In this document: piece after piece, positions 1-8,112 of the stretch
How the letters are laid out: every line of letters begins with the position of its first letter
Numbering within the stretch: position 1 is the first letter of the stretch
Position numbers and translations under genes: made by a program
From: Bacteroidota bacterium
GTDB lineage: Bacteria > Bacteroidota > Bacteroidia > Sphingobacteriales > Sphingobacteriaceae
Length of the DNA stretch: 39,869 nt
Assembly (NCBI GenBank): GCA_013286235.1
Contig: JABDGE010000029.1
Coordinates: 1 to 39,869 of the forward strand
Direction of reading: 5' to 3'
Notes under the pieces: generated by a model
Databases searched by the model: none
What the model saw: the letters and a program-made list of their open reading frames with translations, nothing else
What the model was told of the DNA's origin: nothing

Positions 1-573
1 GGAAACCTGGCTGCGCAAATACGTAACGGCGCGCCTTTCGACCTGTTTTTGTCGGCAGATGTGAGTTTCCCCCAAACTTTGTACAAGGAGGGGTTCAGCA
101 GCAAACAGCCTGTTGTTTACGCGCAGGGCAGCCTGATCATTTGCAGTAACCAGGACATCGGGTTTGAAAACTGGGAAAGGCTATTATTAACCGAACGTAT
201 AAAAAAGATAGCGATAGCCAACCCTGCTATTGCGCCCTATGGCAAGGCGGCCGAAGAGGCGCTTAAGCAAAAGGGCATCATGGACGACATTAAGGCAAAG
301 CTTGTGACAGGCGAAAGTATTTCACAGGTGAATACTTATATTACAACAGGCGTCGCAGATGTGGGATTTACAACGCAATCACTGGTAAAAGACGCGGCAG
401 ATAAAACCAAGTTGTACTGGATTGCCATCGACCCTAACTTGTACGCACCGATTGAACAGGGGATGGTTTTATTGAAACGGTCGGAAAGCAATGCAGACGC
501 TCAAAAATTTTATGACTATATACAAAGCCCGGCAGCAAAAGCTATCTTTAAGGACTATGGGTATCATGAATAA
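1..573 (+). CDS. modA: Molybdate ABC transporter substrate-binding protein (5' partial)
   Basis: This is the periplasmic protein that captures molybdate (or tungstate) and hands it to ModB. The reading frame is open from base 1, so the true start and signal peptide lie outside the window. The first visible residues, GNLAAQIRNGAPFDLFLSAD, are the conserved ModA segment just after the first anion-binding loop, which is why I extend the gene to base 1 rather than starting at an internal TTG at 49. The C-terminus (GMVLLKRSESNADAQKFYDY, then a short tail) is of the usual ModA form, and 190 residues are visible. It is followed on the same strand by modB (58-base gap) and modC, the standard order. 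Identification rests on motif recognition and on the context; both agree well. Confidence 0.92.
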   Translation, partial: GNLAAQIRNGAPFDLFLSADVSFPQTLYKEGFSSKQPVVYAQGSLIICSNQDIGFENWERLLLTERIKKIAIANPAIAPYGKAAEEALKQKGIMDDIKAKLVTGESISQVNTYITTGVADVGFTTQSLVKDAADKTKLYWIAIDPNLYAPIEQGMVLLKRSESNADAQKFYDYIQSPAAKAIFKDYGYHE

Positions 574-631
574 AATAGGGGAACCTTTGCGACAATGGGC
601 GATCAGCGGTTCTGTTTTTTTAAGCTAATAC

Positions 632-1303
632 ATGGATCTGAACCCGATATGGCTTACTTTGAGATTGGCCGTGATCACCTCCCTGGTGCTTTTGGCAATG
701 GGGCTTCCACTGGCATGGTTTCTTTCAAGGGGGCGCTCCATTTTCAAGATACTCCTCGAGGCAATTATTACCATGCCGCTGGTACTGCCGCCATCGGTAT
801 TGGGCTTTTACCTGTTGCTTGCCTTTAGCCCGCAGCATGGTGTTGGCAAATGGCTGCAGCAGGTGTTTAATATTCAGTTTGTGTTTTCCTTCCAGGGCCT
901 GGTGCTGGCATCGGTCATCTACAGCATGCCATTTATGATCGGTCCAATCAAATCGGGATTGCAAGGCTTGCCTGTCTCACTTTCACAAGCATCATATTCT
1001 ATTGGCAAAAGTAAATGGCAAACCTTTGTTCATGTTTTACTGCCGAACATCAAACCCTCCTTGCTGACCGCCATTGTACTCACTTTTGCGCATACGCTGG
1101 GTGAATTTGGGGTGGTACTGATGATTGGCGGTAACATACCGGGTGTAACGCGCGTAGCTTCCATTGCGGTTTACGATTCGGTAGAGCAAATGGATTATGC
1201 CACAGCCAATGCCTACTCGCTCATCCTGTTCTGCATCACATTTATTTTAGTCGTGTCGGTATTCGTATTCAACAAATACCGTTTGAAAAGCCCTTTGGAA
1301 TGA
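632..1303 (+). CDS. modB: Molybdate ABC transporter permease
   Basis: This is the inner-membrane channel subunit of the molybdate importer, 223 residues, the usual ModB length. It shows about five hydrophobic segments, starting with WLTLRLAVITSLVLLAMGLP near residues 8-27. The cytoplasmic coupling (EAA-type) loop is visible around SIGKSKWQTFVHVLLPNI, and the typical AHTLGEFGVVLM segment follows it. The ATG at 632 is chosen because the first transmembrane helix begins a few residues later, as in the family. The stop codon overlaps the modC start by four bases (ATGA), which implies translational coupling in a modABC operon. Confidence 0.93.
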   Translation: MDLNPIWLTLRLAVITSLVLLAMGLPLAWFLSRGRSIFKILLEAIITMPLVLPPSVLGFYLLLAFSPQHGVGKWLQQVFNIQFVFSFQGLVLASVIYSMPFMIGPIKSGLQGLPVSLSQASYSIGKSKWQTFVHVLLPNIKPSLLTAIVLTFAHTLGEFGVVLMIGGNIPGVTRVASIAVYDSVEQMDYATANAYSLILFCITFILVVSVFVFNKYRLKSPLE

Positions 1304-1926
1304 TAAGCGTCGACATTGAAAAAAAGCTAAAAACCTATAAGGGACAGCAGACATTGAAGATAAACCATCAGTTCACCGAAGCTGGCGTTACTAAGATTTA
1401 TGGGCCGTCCGGTGCTGGCAAAACCACCTTTTTGAAAATGATTGCCGGTTTCATACAGCCGGAAAAAGGGAAGATCGTTGTTGACGGGACTACCTGGGTT
1501 GGTACGGAAGCCGGAATTTCGCTGCCGCCGCAAAAACGATTGGCCGGCTTTGTTTTCCAGGATTATGCCCTTTTTCCAAATATGACCGTTCGGGAGCACC
1601 TTGAATATGCTACAACCGATCAAGCCTGGATAAAAAGACTGCTTGCCCTGGGTAAACTTGAAACGCTGGCCGATCATAAACCCTTGCACCTTTCAGGCGG
1701 GCAGCAGCAGCGCCTGGCGATCTTAAGGGCGTTGGCCATAAAACCGAAGTTGATATTGATGGATGAACCATTCTCGGCACTCGACCCGGAAATGAAAACC
1801 ACGCTGTTAAAAGAACTAAAAAACCTATTTGATGAATTAGCGACGACCGTTTTAATTGTGAGCCATAACTTGCCCGAACTGGAAAGCCTTAATGGTGACA
1901 CCTTTAACATCGCTCTAAACGCTTAA
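1300..1926 (+). CDS. modC: Molybdate ABC transporter ATPase, short form
   Basis: This is the ATP-hydrolysing subunit that drives molybdate uptake. Visible motifs are Walker A GPSGAGKTT (residues 35-43), a Q-loop in VFQDYALFP, the ABC signature LSGGQQQR, Walker B LILMDEPF and the switch histidine in SHN. At 208 residues it ends right after the nucleotide-binding domain. Classical ModC proteins are about 350 residues because they carry a C-terminal TOBE/Mop domain that binds molybdate; that domain is absent here. The start overlaps the modB stop by four bases. The Walker and signature motifs make ABC ATPase certain; the molybdate assignment comes from modA and modB. Confidence 0.92.
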   Translation: MISVDIEKKLKTYKGQQTLKINHQFTEAGVTKIYGPSGAGKTTFLKMIAGFIQPEKGKIVVDGTTWVGTEAGISLPPQKRLAGFVFQDYALFPNMTVREHLEYATTDQAWIKRLLALGKLETLADHKPLHLSGGQQQRLAILRALAIKPKLILMDEPFSALDPEMKTTLLKELKNLFDELATTVLIVSHNLPELESLNGDTFNIALNA

Positions 1927-1979
1927 AAATTTTCTTCATGTTAATTTGAACTTTGCAGGAATCTTATAAATTTGGTACC

Positions 1980-3854
1980 ATGAAAACCAAACCAACATTT
2001 GCTTTGCTTACAATGATAATTTTGTTTGCCGGCTTGGTGCTTTTGGTTCGCTGCAAAACAGCCATGAAACCAAATTCGGGAGAGATAACCCAATTCCTCA
2101 ACAAATTTAATAACAGTATTAAGGAGGGTAATACCGATACACTCGCGGCTTGCTTTCAACCCAATGCGAAGATACGCCAGGTAAAACGATTCATTAATTT
2201 ACTTGCAGGTAAAGCAGATAAAAACGGGAACAAGCGATTAGCTACATTGACGCTTGACGTTGACCACGCGACGATAAACCCCGGCGATAATGGTTTGATT
2301 ATGGCAACCATCCCGGTAGTTTTTAGTCATGAAGCACTTGAATCAAAAGCATCGGTTTTGGTGCTTGGGTTGGTAAAGACTGCACCGGGACAGTTACAGA
2401 TAGTGCAGGTTGAAACCCGCAAATTTTTATCAAATTATGTGGCTTATGAAAACTATGTGAAAAGCAAAACCGGCGCTCAGGGCGTATTCAGTGCAATCAC
2501 GATTGCCGCGTTTAAAACAGCAAAGCAATTAAAAACGAGATACGACAGCGTAATATGGTTTGATCATGTTAATGGCAAAACTTTTTTTTATGTGGTAAAA
2601 GGCAATTGGAATATGTATAAACTCGATAGCCTGCAAGACAAAGGCTATGACCCGAAGTACGCCATGGGATTAGTGAGTCCCGAACTGAAGGAGATCATCC
2701 CGACAGAATTTGATCTGGTGCACAATGTTAGCGGCACAATTGAGGGATTGATCGAGGTTGAGAAAAAAGATAAAAAAGGATTTTACAATCTGGACGGAAA
2801 ACTTGTTGTGCCGGCAGATTACGACCAGGTTTTCCCCCTAACCGAAAATGATAATTCCGCCCTCCTGCGCAAAGGCGACGATTATTTTTACCTCACCAAG
2901 GATCTGGTCATAACAAATAAGATCGCCGGTTTTAAGATCACCGATGCGCTGCCGAAAATTAAAACATATGGCAGTTCGTACACGTTGTCAGACAGCACAT
3001 CGAAAAACTTAATGGAGTACAATGCGGACGATGAATTTACCTCTATCGTCATCCCACCCTCTTATTTGGTTGATTTGCAGATTCTGCCTAAATATATTGA
3101 TTTTCAAAACCCCTTGCGACATCCCTCGGCAGACGACGAGGGGGACGGCGAAGGGAGCGAATCAATGGATGTTGAGTATCACGGGGCCAATCCTGCCGCG
3201 GGAAACTGGTTTGAAAGCATTTATTATTCGGTGATAGATGACTATTTGGGCGCCCGATCGGGTTTGTATGAAACCAAACAAGTACTGCTGGTGGATAAGC
3301 GCGATGAAAGGATATTTGGCTATAAAGCCAATAGTTACTATGGTAACGCCGAGGGTGGAAGCCCTATTTCCGGACGATGTAATGAGAATTATTTACGGGA
3401 AATCAACGACACTTTATTTGAGTATAAAACCACGTCGAGTTTAGCGCAGCATTTGCTCGACGGCGAAGACCTGAACGAAGGGCCATATTTTCATTACCTG
3501 CACTTTGTAAACGGCAAGCTTACTGCGTTGCCCTGCGACCGGATATTCTCCTGCACAAAGTTTGTAAAGCTGGACGACTCGTACCTGCAAGGTTGTTATG
3601 TTATCGGTGAAAAGCCCGTCGACCATATGACGCCGGAGATCCTCTCGTACATGAAAAACGAAATATTCGCCTCATACGGCTACAAATTCAAAGATGATAA
3701 ATGGAACGAGGTTTTTGGAGGAAGATTCAACCGCGACACGTTAAAATCGAATGTTGACGATTCGCTCACGGTGATTGAAAAATACAATGTTAGTTGGATA
3801 AACCAAAAGCTTAAGGAGACCAGTGTGAAACCCAATGCGCTGGCAGTAAAATGA
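1980..3854 (+). CDS. WG-repeat-like envelope protein of unknown function
   Basis: This is a 624-residue protein with an N-terminal hydrophobic segment (FALLTMIILFAGLVLLV), either a membrane anchor or an uncleaved signal; the cysteine after it lacks a proper lipobox. The ATG at 1980 is preferred over an in-frame TTG at 1953 because the signal follows it directly. Residues about 35-75 (ITQFLNKFNNSIKEGNTDTL) resemble NTF2-like domains of Bacteroidota. The middle part has two stretches of the WG/KWG-repeat type, GLVSPELKEIIPTEFDLV and GFYNLDGKLVVPADYDQV. The remainder is not recognised. The gene starts 54 bases after modC and its stop overlaps the next gene by four bases, so it is probably co-transcribed with that gene. 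No enzymatic motif was seen. Confidence 0.75.
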   Translation: MKTKPTFALLTMIILFAGLVLLVRCKTAMKPNSGEITQFLNKFNNSIKEGNTDTLAACFQPNAKIRQVKRFINLLAGKADKNGNKRLATLTLDVDHATINPGDNGLIMATIPVVFSHEALESKASVLVLGLVKTAPGQLQIVQVETRKFLSNYVAYENYVKSKTGAQGVFSAITIAAFKTAKQLKTRYDSVIWFDHVNGKTFFYVVKGNWNMYKLDSLQDKGYDPKYAMGLVSPELKEIIPTEFDLVHNVSGTIEGLIEVEKKDKKGFYNLDGKLVVPADYDQVFPLTENDNSALLRKGDDYFYLTKDLVITNKIAGFKITDALPKIKTYGSSYTLSDSTSKNLMEYNADDEFTSIVIPPSYLVDLQILPKYIDFQNPLRHPSADDEGDGEGSESMDVEYHGANPAAGNWFESIYYSVIDDYLGARSGLYETKQVLLVDKRDERIFGYKANSYYGNAEGGSPISGRCNENYLREINDTLFEYKTTSSLAQHLLDGEDLNEGPYFHYLHFVNGKLTALPCDRIFSCTKFVKLDDSYLQGCYVIGEKPVDHMTPEILSYMKNEIFASYGYKFKDDKWNEVFGGRFNRDTLKSNVDDSLTVIEKYNVSWINQKLKETSVKPNALAVK

Positions 3855-4495
3855 AAATCGCCCGGCGGCTTCTCTGGTATTTCGCCTTTTTCTGGGTGCT
3901 GGTCCTATGTGCGGGAACTTTTTTCCAGTACTACGATTTCAAAAACAATTCGCATTTCTTAGAGATCAAGCAGGCGGCTATCAGAACAGGCTGGTATTTA
4001 CCTGCTTTTTACTGCCATATCATCGGCAGCAGCATTATTTTGATCGTCGGTTTTTTCCAGTTTTCCAAATGGGTTTACAATAACCGGCCGCTGCATAAGA
4101 CATTGGGGAAAGTGTATGTATTCGGCGTGTTGTTTTTTGCTGCCCCGGGCGCTTACATCATGACTTTGTTCATCAACCGCGGGGCGGGTGTATTTACTTC
4201 CTTCGTGATACAAAATACGCTTTGGGTGACCTTTACGCTTGCTGCATGGATCTACATCAAAAACCGGAAAATTGACGAGCATGTGCAAATGATGCGCCGT
4301 AGCTATGCGTTGGCATTTGCAGCAGTTACGCTTAGATTTTATATCTGGGGTTGTATGGTTTTTGGCAACGGCGTAGGCTTTAAACACAATTATATTATCA
4401 TTGCCTTTTTAAGCTGGGTGCCAAACCTGCTTGTGGTGGAACTGATCAATTATTACGAAAAGAAGAAAGCGGTTCCTGCTAACCTTAGCCGCTAA
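3851..4495 (+). CDS. DUF2306 family membrane protein
   Basis: This is a 214-residue integral membrane protein with about six hydrophobic helices. The pattern RPLHKTLGKVYVFGVLFFAAPGAYIM and the segment HVQMMRRSYALAFAAVTLRFY, with conserved His and Arg between helices, are those of DUF2306, a family of unknown biochemical function common in Bacteroidota. Its start overlaps the preceding stop by four bases (ATGA). Its last 11 codons and stop lie inside the left copy of the 49-bp target duplication of the adjacent insertion sequence, so the protein sequence is unchanged by the insertion. A second copy of its 3' end is present at 6335-6370. Confidence 0.85.
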   Translation: MKIARRLLWYFAFFWVLVLCAGTFFQYYDFKNNSHFLEIKQAAIRTGWYLPAFYCHIIGSSIILIVGFFQFSKWVYNNRPLHKTLGKVYVFGVLFFAAPGAYIMTLFINRGAGVFTSFVIQNTLWVTFTLAAWIYIKNRKIDEHVQMMRRSYALAFAAVTLRFYIWGCMVFGNGVGFKHNYIIIAFLSWVPNLLVVELINYYEKKKAVPANLSR

Positions 4496-4508
4496 TTTGC
4501 CTCGCTCA
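4460..4508 (+). repeat. Left copy of 49-bp target-site duplication
   Basis: This 49-base sequence starts AAGAAGAAAGCGGTTCC and is identical base for base to 6335-6383. The two copies directly abut the terminal inverted repeats of the insertion sequence, so they are target-site duplications. One further C at each end is ambiguous, so 50 bp is also possible. The left copy contains the last codons and the stop of the DUF2306 gene. Confidence 0.95.
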
Positions 4509-4521
4509 CCTGAGTTTGACA
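4509..4521 (+). repeat. IS left terminal inverted repeat
   Basis: CCTGAGTTTGACA forms a perfect 13-base inverted match with 6322-6334. It marks the exact left end of the element, directly next to the target duplication. Confidence 0.93.
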
Positions 4522-4650
4522 GGTAAAAAGTAAAAAAGTGCGATTCCAGCACGTATAAGGGGTTTTTTTTCCGGATTTTGAAATTTTGTATTGCGAAACG
4601 GGTATTGACTGGTGCATACAAAACCCCGTAATTTGTGTAACCAGGCGCAT

Positions 4651-6259
4651 ATGGCTACGCTTAAAATCGATAAAAAAGACGGCGAAAAATATGTTCGGAT
4701 CGTAGAGTCCTACCGCGATGGGTCCGGCGCATCGCGTATGCGTACTTTGGTAAGCCTGGGCAAACTGGATGACAAGAAGATCGAATCCCTGAAGCGACTG
4801 GGCATAAAGCTTTACCAGGCAATGGGCGGCAATCCGGAAGAGTTAACAAGCAAAATTATCACAGAAAAGGGCCGTTATAATTATGGTGCTGGTCTGCAAA
4901 CACACACTTTCTTATTATAAACTGGATATACTGCTCGAACGCATCGGCAAGAAAGCCAAACTGCAGTTTTCTTTAGTTAACACCATCTTACTGATGCTAT
5001 GCGAGCGGTTGAATGACCCGGTAAGCAAGCGTCAGACTTTCTTTAACCAGGCAGAATATATTGGTCTGGAACAAGTGCCTCTTCATCACCTGTACCGCAG
5101 CCTTGACAAGCTGGCAGCATGGAAGGAACAAATACAGGAACGTATTTATAATACGGGCCGTGACCTTTTTAACCAGCGGCTGGATGTGGTGTTCTATGAT
5201 GTGACCACCTTCTACTTTGAAAGCGAACAGGAAACAGAAGGAGAGCTCCGGCAAAAAGGTTTTTCTAAAGATGGTAAAATCGGCAATACACAGGTATTGC
5301 TGGGATTGCTGATCGATAAAGACAAGCAGCCTGTGGGTTACCAGGTCTATAAAGGCGATACGTTTGAAGGCCACACTTTTAAAGATGCGCTCTCTTCATT
5401 AAAAAAACGATACCAGTTAGACCAGATCATTGTAGTAGCTGACCGGGGAATGTTATCCAAAGAGAATATCCTGGAACTCACCGAAAATCAGGGCTATCAA
5501 TATATCCTGGGTGAAAAGCTCAAAATGCTCCCTAAAGAAGTACAGAAGCCATTATTGGAGTTGAGTAATTATAACAAGGAATGGATTATGAACGAAGAAA
5601 ACAACCTTGTCGTAAAATATCACATCATTGAGCATGAAGGCCGCCGTATTATCGGTACCTGGTCAGGCAGCCGGGCGGAAAAAGACCGCAACGAGAGGCA
5701 GGAGCGGATAGACAAAGCAACGCTGATGCAAAACAACCCCACCCTGCTTAAAAAGAAAGCAGCGCATTACTTCCTGAAAAATGATAAGGAGGAGAATTAC
5801 CAAATTGATCAGCAGAAAATTGAAAAGCACCAAAAGTATGATGGGTTTCTTGCAATTGCAACCAATGTGAAAGACATGGACACAGCGATCATCCTCGATC
5901 ATTACAAACATCTCTATCAGATCGAACATGCCTTCCGTACTTTTAAAAGCTTTTTGGAAACCAGGCCTATGTTCCACTGGACAGATCAGCGGATAGAAGG
6001 GCACATCTGTTTATGCTATATCGCCTATACCTTTCAAATCTATTTGAGCAACCAGCTTAAAAAGAACAACACGCCGCTTTCCGAAAATCAAATACGGAAG
6101 GCTTTAGACCATATGCAGCTCAGCCTTATTGATCAGGCAGGCCAGCAGTACTACCTCCGATCAACGCAAACCGCGCAAGCCGGCGACATTCTCAGGGTGC
6201 TGGGCGCGAAGCCACTGCCGGACATGTTTCATAACGATCAGATAGTCAGATACTTATAA
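4651..6259 (+). pseudogene. IS1634-type transposase, interrupted by a +1 frameshift
   Basis: The transposase is split between two frames. The first part runs from ATG 4651 (MATLKIDKKDGEKYVRIVES) and stops at 4920. The second is open from about 4883 to 6259, giving some 550 residues in total. The sensible join is around GRYNYG/VLVCKHTLSYYK at 4880-4890, needing a +1 (or -2) shift. The catalytic DDE residues are all present in the second part: Asp in FYDVTTFYF (codon 5198-5200), Asp in VADRGM (5441-5443) and Glu in YQIEHAFRTFKS (5924-5926). No homopolymer slip site is visible at the join, so I call it a disrupted gene. A programmed frameshift or a base error cannot be excluded. Confidence 0.85.
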
Positions 6260-6321
6260 AAGATGTATTGCGAAAATCAATATCACAATACGTTGACTAT
6301 CAAATATTTGACTCACAACCG

Positions 6322-6334
6322 TGTCAAACTCAGG
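6322..6334 (-). repeat. IS right terminal inverted repeat
   Basis: TGTCAAACTCAGG on the plus strand is the exact reverse complement of the left end of the element. The right copy of the target duplication begins at the next base. Confidence 0.93.
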
Positions 6335-6383
6335 AAGAAGAAAGCGGTTCCTGCTAACCTTAGCCGCTAATTTGCCTCGCTCA
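6335..6383 (+). repeat. Right copy of 49-bp target-site duplication
   Basis: This copy is identical to 4460-4508. It includes the stop codon and last codons of the minus-strand molybdopterin-domain gene (6367-6882), and a spare copy of the DUF2306 3' end. Confidence 0.95.
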
Positions 6384-6882
6384 CTACGATTTTATCGAGG
6401 TTATGCAAGTAGCGGCGGCCTGTCTTTTGGTCCATCATGGATGCCATCTGGATGCTTTCAGGCATTTTATCAGCAGTAACGCCGTTTTTCTCCATGATAA
6501 TAAATACGTGATCGCCCACGGGTGTATTGAACAATTCATTCCAGGAATAAACCACCTTATAGCCGTCGCTGCCTGTGCAGGTAAAATAAAATCCGCTGTA
6601 AAAATGAGGGCCGGCCGCATCGATGAGTGTGTGTGCTAAGATGTCTTTTAGCAGAACACCCTTCAGGTCGGCATCTGTGTGTTTTAAAGTCCCTACATGA
6701 TCTGTAACGGCCATTCCACCTATCGGCACAATGGCATACTTCGCAAGGGAGTCCATGGTAATAACCGAGGGGTTTTTTATCTTACCCGAAATGGAAAACT
6801 GGTGGGTAACGGGGCCGAATTTATCCTGGGCGAAAGCGGTAATGCCCGAAAGCAGGAATATTAAAATGGTCAGCTTTTTCAT
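6367..6882 (-). CDS. Secreted molybdopterin-domain (sulfite-oxidase-like fold) protein
   Basis: This 171-residue protein has a clear signal peptide (MKKLTILIFLLSGITAFAQ). The rest matches the small stand-alone version of the oxidoreductase molybdopterin-binding domain: FSISGKIKNPSVITMDSLAK near the start, DLKGVLLKDILAH in the middle, and a C-terminal RYLHNLDKIVV. The cysteine that ligates molybdenum in sulfite oxidase and YedY (in KC-V-GW) is not present at the expected place; the only mature cysteine is in YFTCTGSDGYK. It may therefore bind something else or be non-catalytic. Its last codons lie in the right target duplication of the insertion sequence. Before the insertion it overlapped the convergent DUF2306 gene by four bases. 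Confidence 0.8.
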   Translation of the reverse strand: MKKLTILIFLLSGITAFAQDKFGPVTHQFSISGKIKNPSVITMDSLAKYAIVPIGGMAVTDHVGTLKHTDADLKGVLLKDILAHTLIDAAGPHFYSGFYFTCTGSDGYKVVYSWNELFNTPVGDHVFIIMEKNGVTADKMPESIQMASMMDQKTGRRYLHNLDKIVVSEAN

Positions 6883-6955
6883 GGTTGAATATTTTCAGCA
6901 CAAATTAGCTAATTCCCAAAGGATTTATTGATGCAGACAGCAAAATTTCAACCGG

Positions 6956-7534
6956 TCACAAAACTTTTATAATGTCGCTGACCGATGCACGCTTCGTGTA
7001 ATCCTTATCGAAATGTACAAAGATGATCTTACCTGAATGGTCTATCACATAGGTTGCTGGCACTGGGAGCACATGATCGGTATTGCCGTTATTTTTTTCG
7101 AGATCGACGCCATATCCTTTTAGTTTTGCGTTCAGGGCATCATCTACCGTGTACTTTACATCATAAGCTTTCATAATTTGATAGCCATCGTCGTGAACCA
7201 GCGAAAACGACGCATGTGTTTTGTCAACGGTCTTGTTGATGTTTTCGATAGTCTCCGGTGTCACGCCAATCACATATGCCCCTTTTCCGGTTAATAGCTG
7301 TAATGAATCCTGCAATTGTTTGATATGCTTATTGCAGTAGGGGCACCATTGCCCGCGATAGAAAAATAGCACTACCGCTTTATGGGTTTTGAGCAAAGTT
7401 CCGAGATCAAGCGTTTTCCCTGAATTGTCAACTACTGTGAAATTAGGTGCTTCGGCGCCTTTTTTCAGGCCGGACTGGGCCCAGCCTGCAAGGCTTAAAC
7501 CCATTAAAAGAATTGTGTAAAGATATTTTTTCAT
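6956..7534 (-). CDS. Secreted peroxiredoxin-like (AhpC/TSA) protein
   Basis: This is a 192-residue protein with a signal peptide ending at GWAQS. The thioredoxin fold follows: GAEAPNFTVVDNSGKTLDLG, then the active-site segment FFYRGQWCPYCNKHIKQL with a CPYC pair, and later LVHDDGYQIMKAYDVKY and the cis-Pro-like VPATYVIDHSGKI. This is the peroxiredoxin-like AhpC/TSA group, expected to reduce peroxides or act as a thiol oxidoreductase in the periplasm. It lies on the minus strand between the Lys/Met-rich protein and the molybdopterin-domain protein, in a run starting with an ECF sigma factor. The substrate cannot be read from the sequence. Confidence 0.88.
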   Translation of the reverse strand: MKKYLYTILLMGLSLAGWAQSGLKKGAEAPNFTVVDNSGKTLDLGTLLKTHKAVVLFFYRGQWCPYCNKHIKQLQDSLQLLTGKGAYVIGVTPETIENINKTVDKTHASFSLVHDDGYQIMKAYDVKYTVDDALNAKLKGYGVDLEKNNGNTDHVLPVPATYVIDHSGKIIFVHFDKDYTKRASVSDIIKVL

Positions 7535-7594
7535 GATCGTTCTAAATTAAACATAAGAAGGGGGGATTGCTCCCCTCCCTCCAAACAAAACAAC

Positions 7595-7846
7595 TCACAT
7601 TTTACCTGTTGTGTCCTTTTTTGCCATTTTGGATTTCGGCTTATCCATCTTGCTCATTTTGGCCATTTTGGTGTGGCTCATTTTGGACATTTTCCCGGTG
7701 TCCTTCTTGCTCATCTTGCTCATTTTGCCGGTATCGCTTGCTGCCGAAACCCGGGCGGCTAAATTGTTAACGGGTTTTGCATCAGCGGTAAACGTTAAAA
7801 ATGCCAGAACGGTGGCGGCAACTGCCCCATAGATAATTGATTTCAT
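7595..7846 (-). CDS. Small secreted Lys/Met-rich repeat protein (MXKDX-like)
   Basis: This 83-residue protein has a signal peptide (MKSIIYGAVAATVLAFLTFTADA). The rest of the mature part is low complexity: two copies of an 11-residue unit, DTGKMSKMSKK and DTGKMSKMSHT, followed by KMAKMSKMDKPKSKMAKKD. About a fifth of the mature chain is methionine and more than a quarter lysine; it has no aromatic residues or cysteines after the signal. The pattern resembles the pentapeptide MXKDX repeat proteins of Proteobacteria, whose function is not established. It sits between the sigma/anti-sigma pair and the peroxiredoxin-like gene on the same strand. Metal binding or oxidant scavenging by methionine would be a guess. 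Confidence 0.75.
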   Translation of the reverse strand: MKSIIYGAVAATVLAFLTFTADAKPVNNLAARVSAASDTGKMSKMSKKDTGKMSKMSHTKMAKMSKMDKPKSKMAKKDTTGKM

Positions 7847-7919
7847 AACTGTTGTTGGTTTTAATATTAATTTTCAGGCTTGGTCGGGGAAGATGGGGAA
7901 ACCTTACAAAATATTTATT

Positions 7920-8080
7920 GACACGAATTTCACGAACGAATTAGCACGAATTTCACGAATTGAATAAACACGAATTGCAAGAATGTTAATTAACACGAAT
8001 TTTTCGCGGGTTGTTTTTTTCAGCGGCGCTCAAGAGGGCCGTTTCACGAATTGGATGGACATGAATTGCACGAATTTTTG
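7920..8080. repeat. Intergenic CACGAATTTCACGAATT repeat cluster
   Basis: In the 266-base gap between the Lys/Met-rich gene and the anti-sigma gene, variants of CACGAATTTCACGAATT recur at least six times, partly degenerate. The same word occurs at 8960-9010, in inverted form at 9160-9200, and at 26945-26985, so it is a dispersed intergenic family. No coding potential was found in it. Confidence 0.8.
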
Positions 8081-8112
8081 TGTAGCGAATTGTAGAGATT
8101 TGGCACCGGAGT

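Larger units (their letters stand above)
4509..6334 (+). mobile_element. IS1634-type (IS4 superfamily) insertion sequence, 1,826 bp
   Basis: The element has perfect 13-bp terminal inverted repeats, CCTGAGTTTGACA at 4509-4521 and its reverse complement at 6322-6334. It contains one transposase gene read in two frames (4651-6259) and is flanked by identical 49-bp direct repeats. The transposase has DDE residues and the YREK-like signature of IS1634-type elements. IS1634, the type element from Mycoplasma, is known for long and variable target duplications, which fits the 49 bp seen here. The perfect duplication and inverted repeats suggest a recent insertion. Confidence 0.93.

Noticed and set aside
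7555..7580. Possible terminator GGGGAGCAATCCCC after the Lys/Met-rich gene
   Set aside because: The stem is only four to five pairs and no T-run follows on the minus strand.
7600..7745. Repetitive DNA that at first looks like a short tandem repeat or CRISPR-like array
   Set aside because: It is explained by the KMSKM repeats of a signal-peptide-bearing coding sequence; there are no unique spacers.
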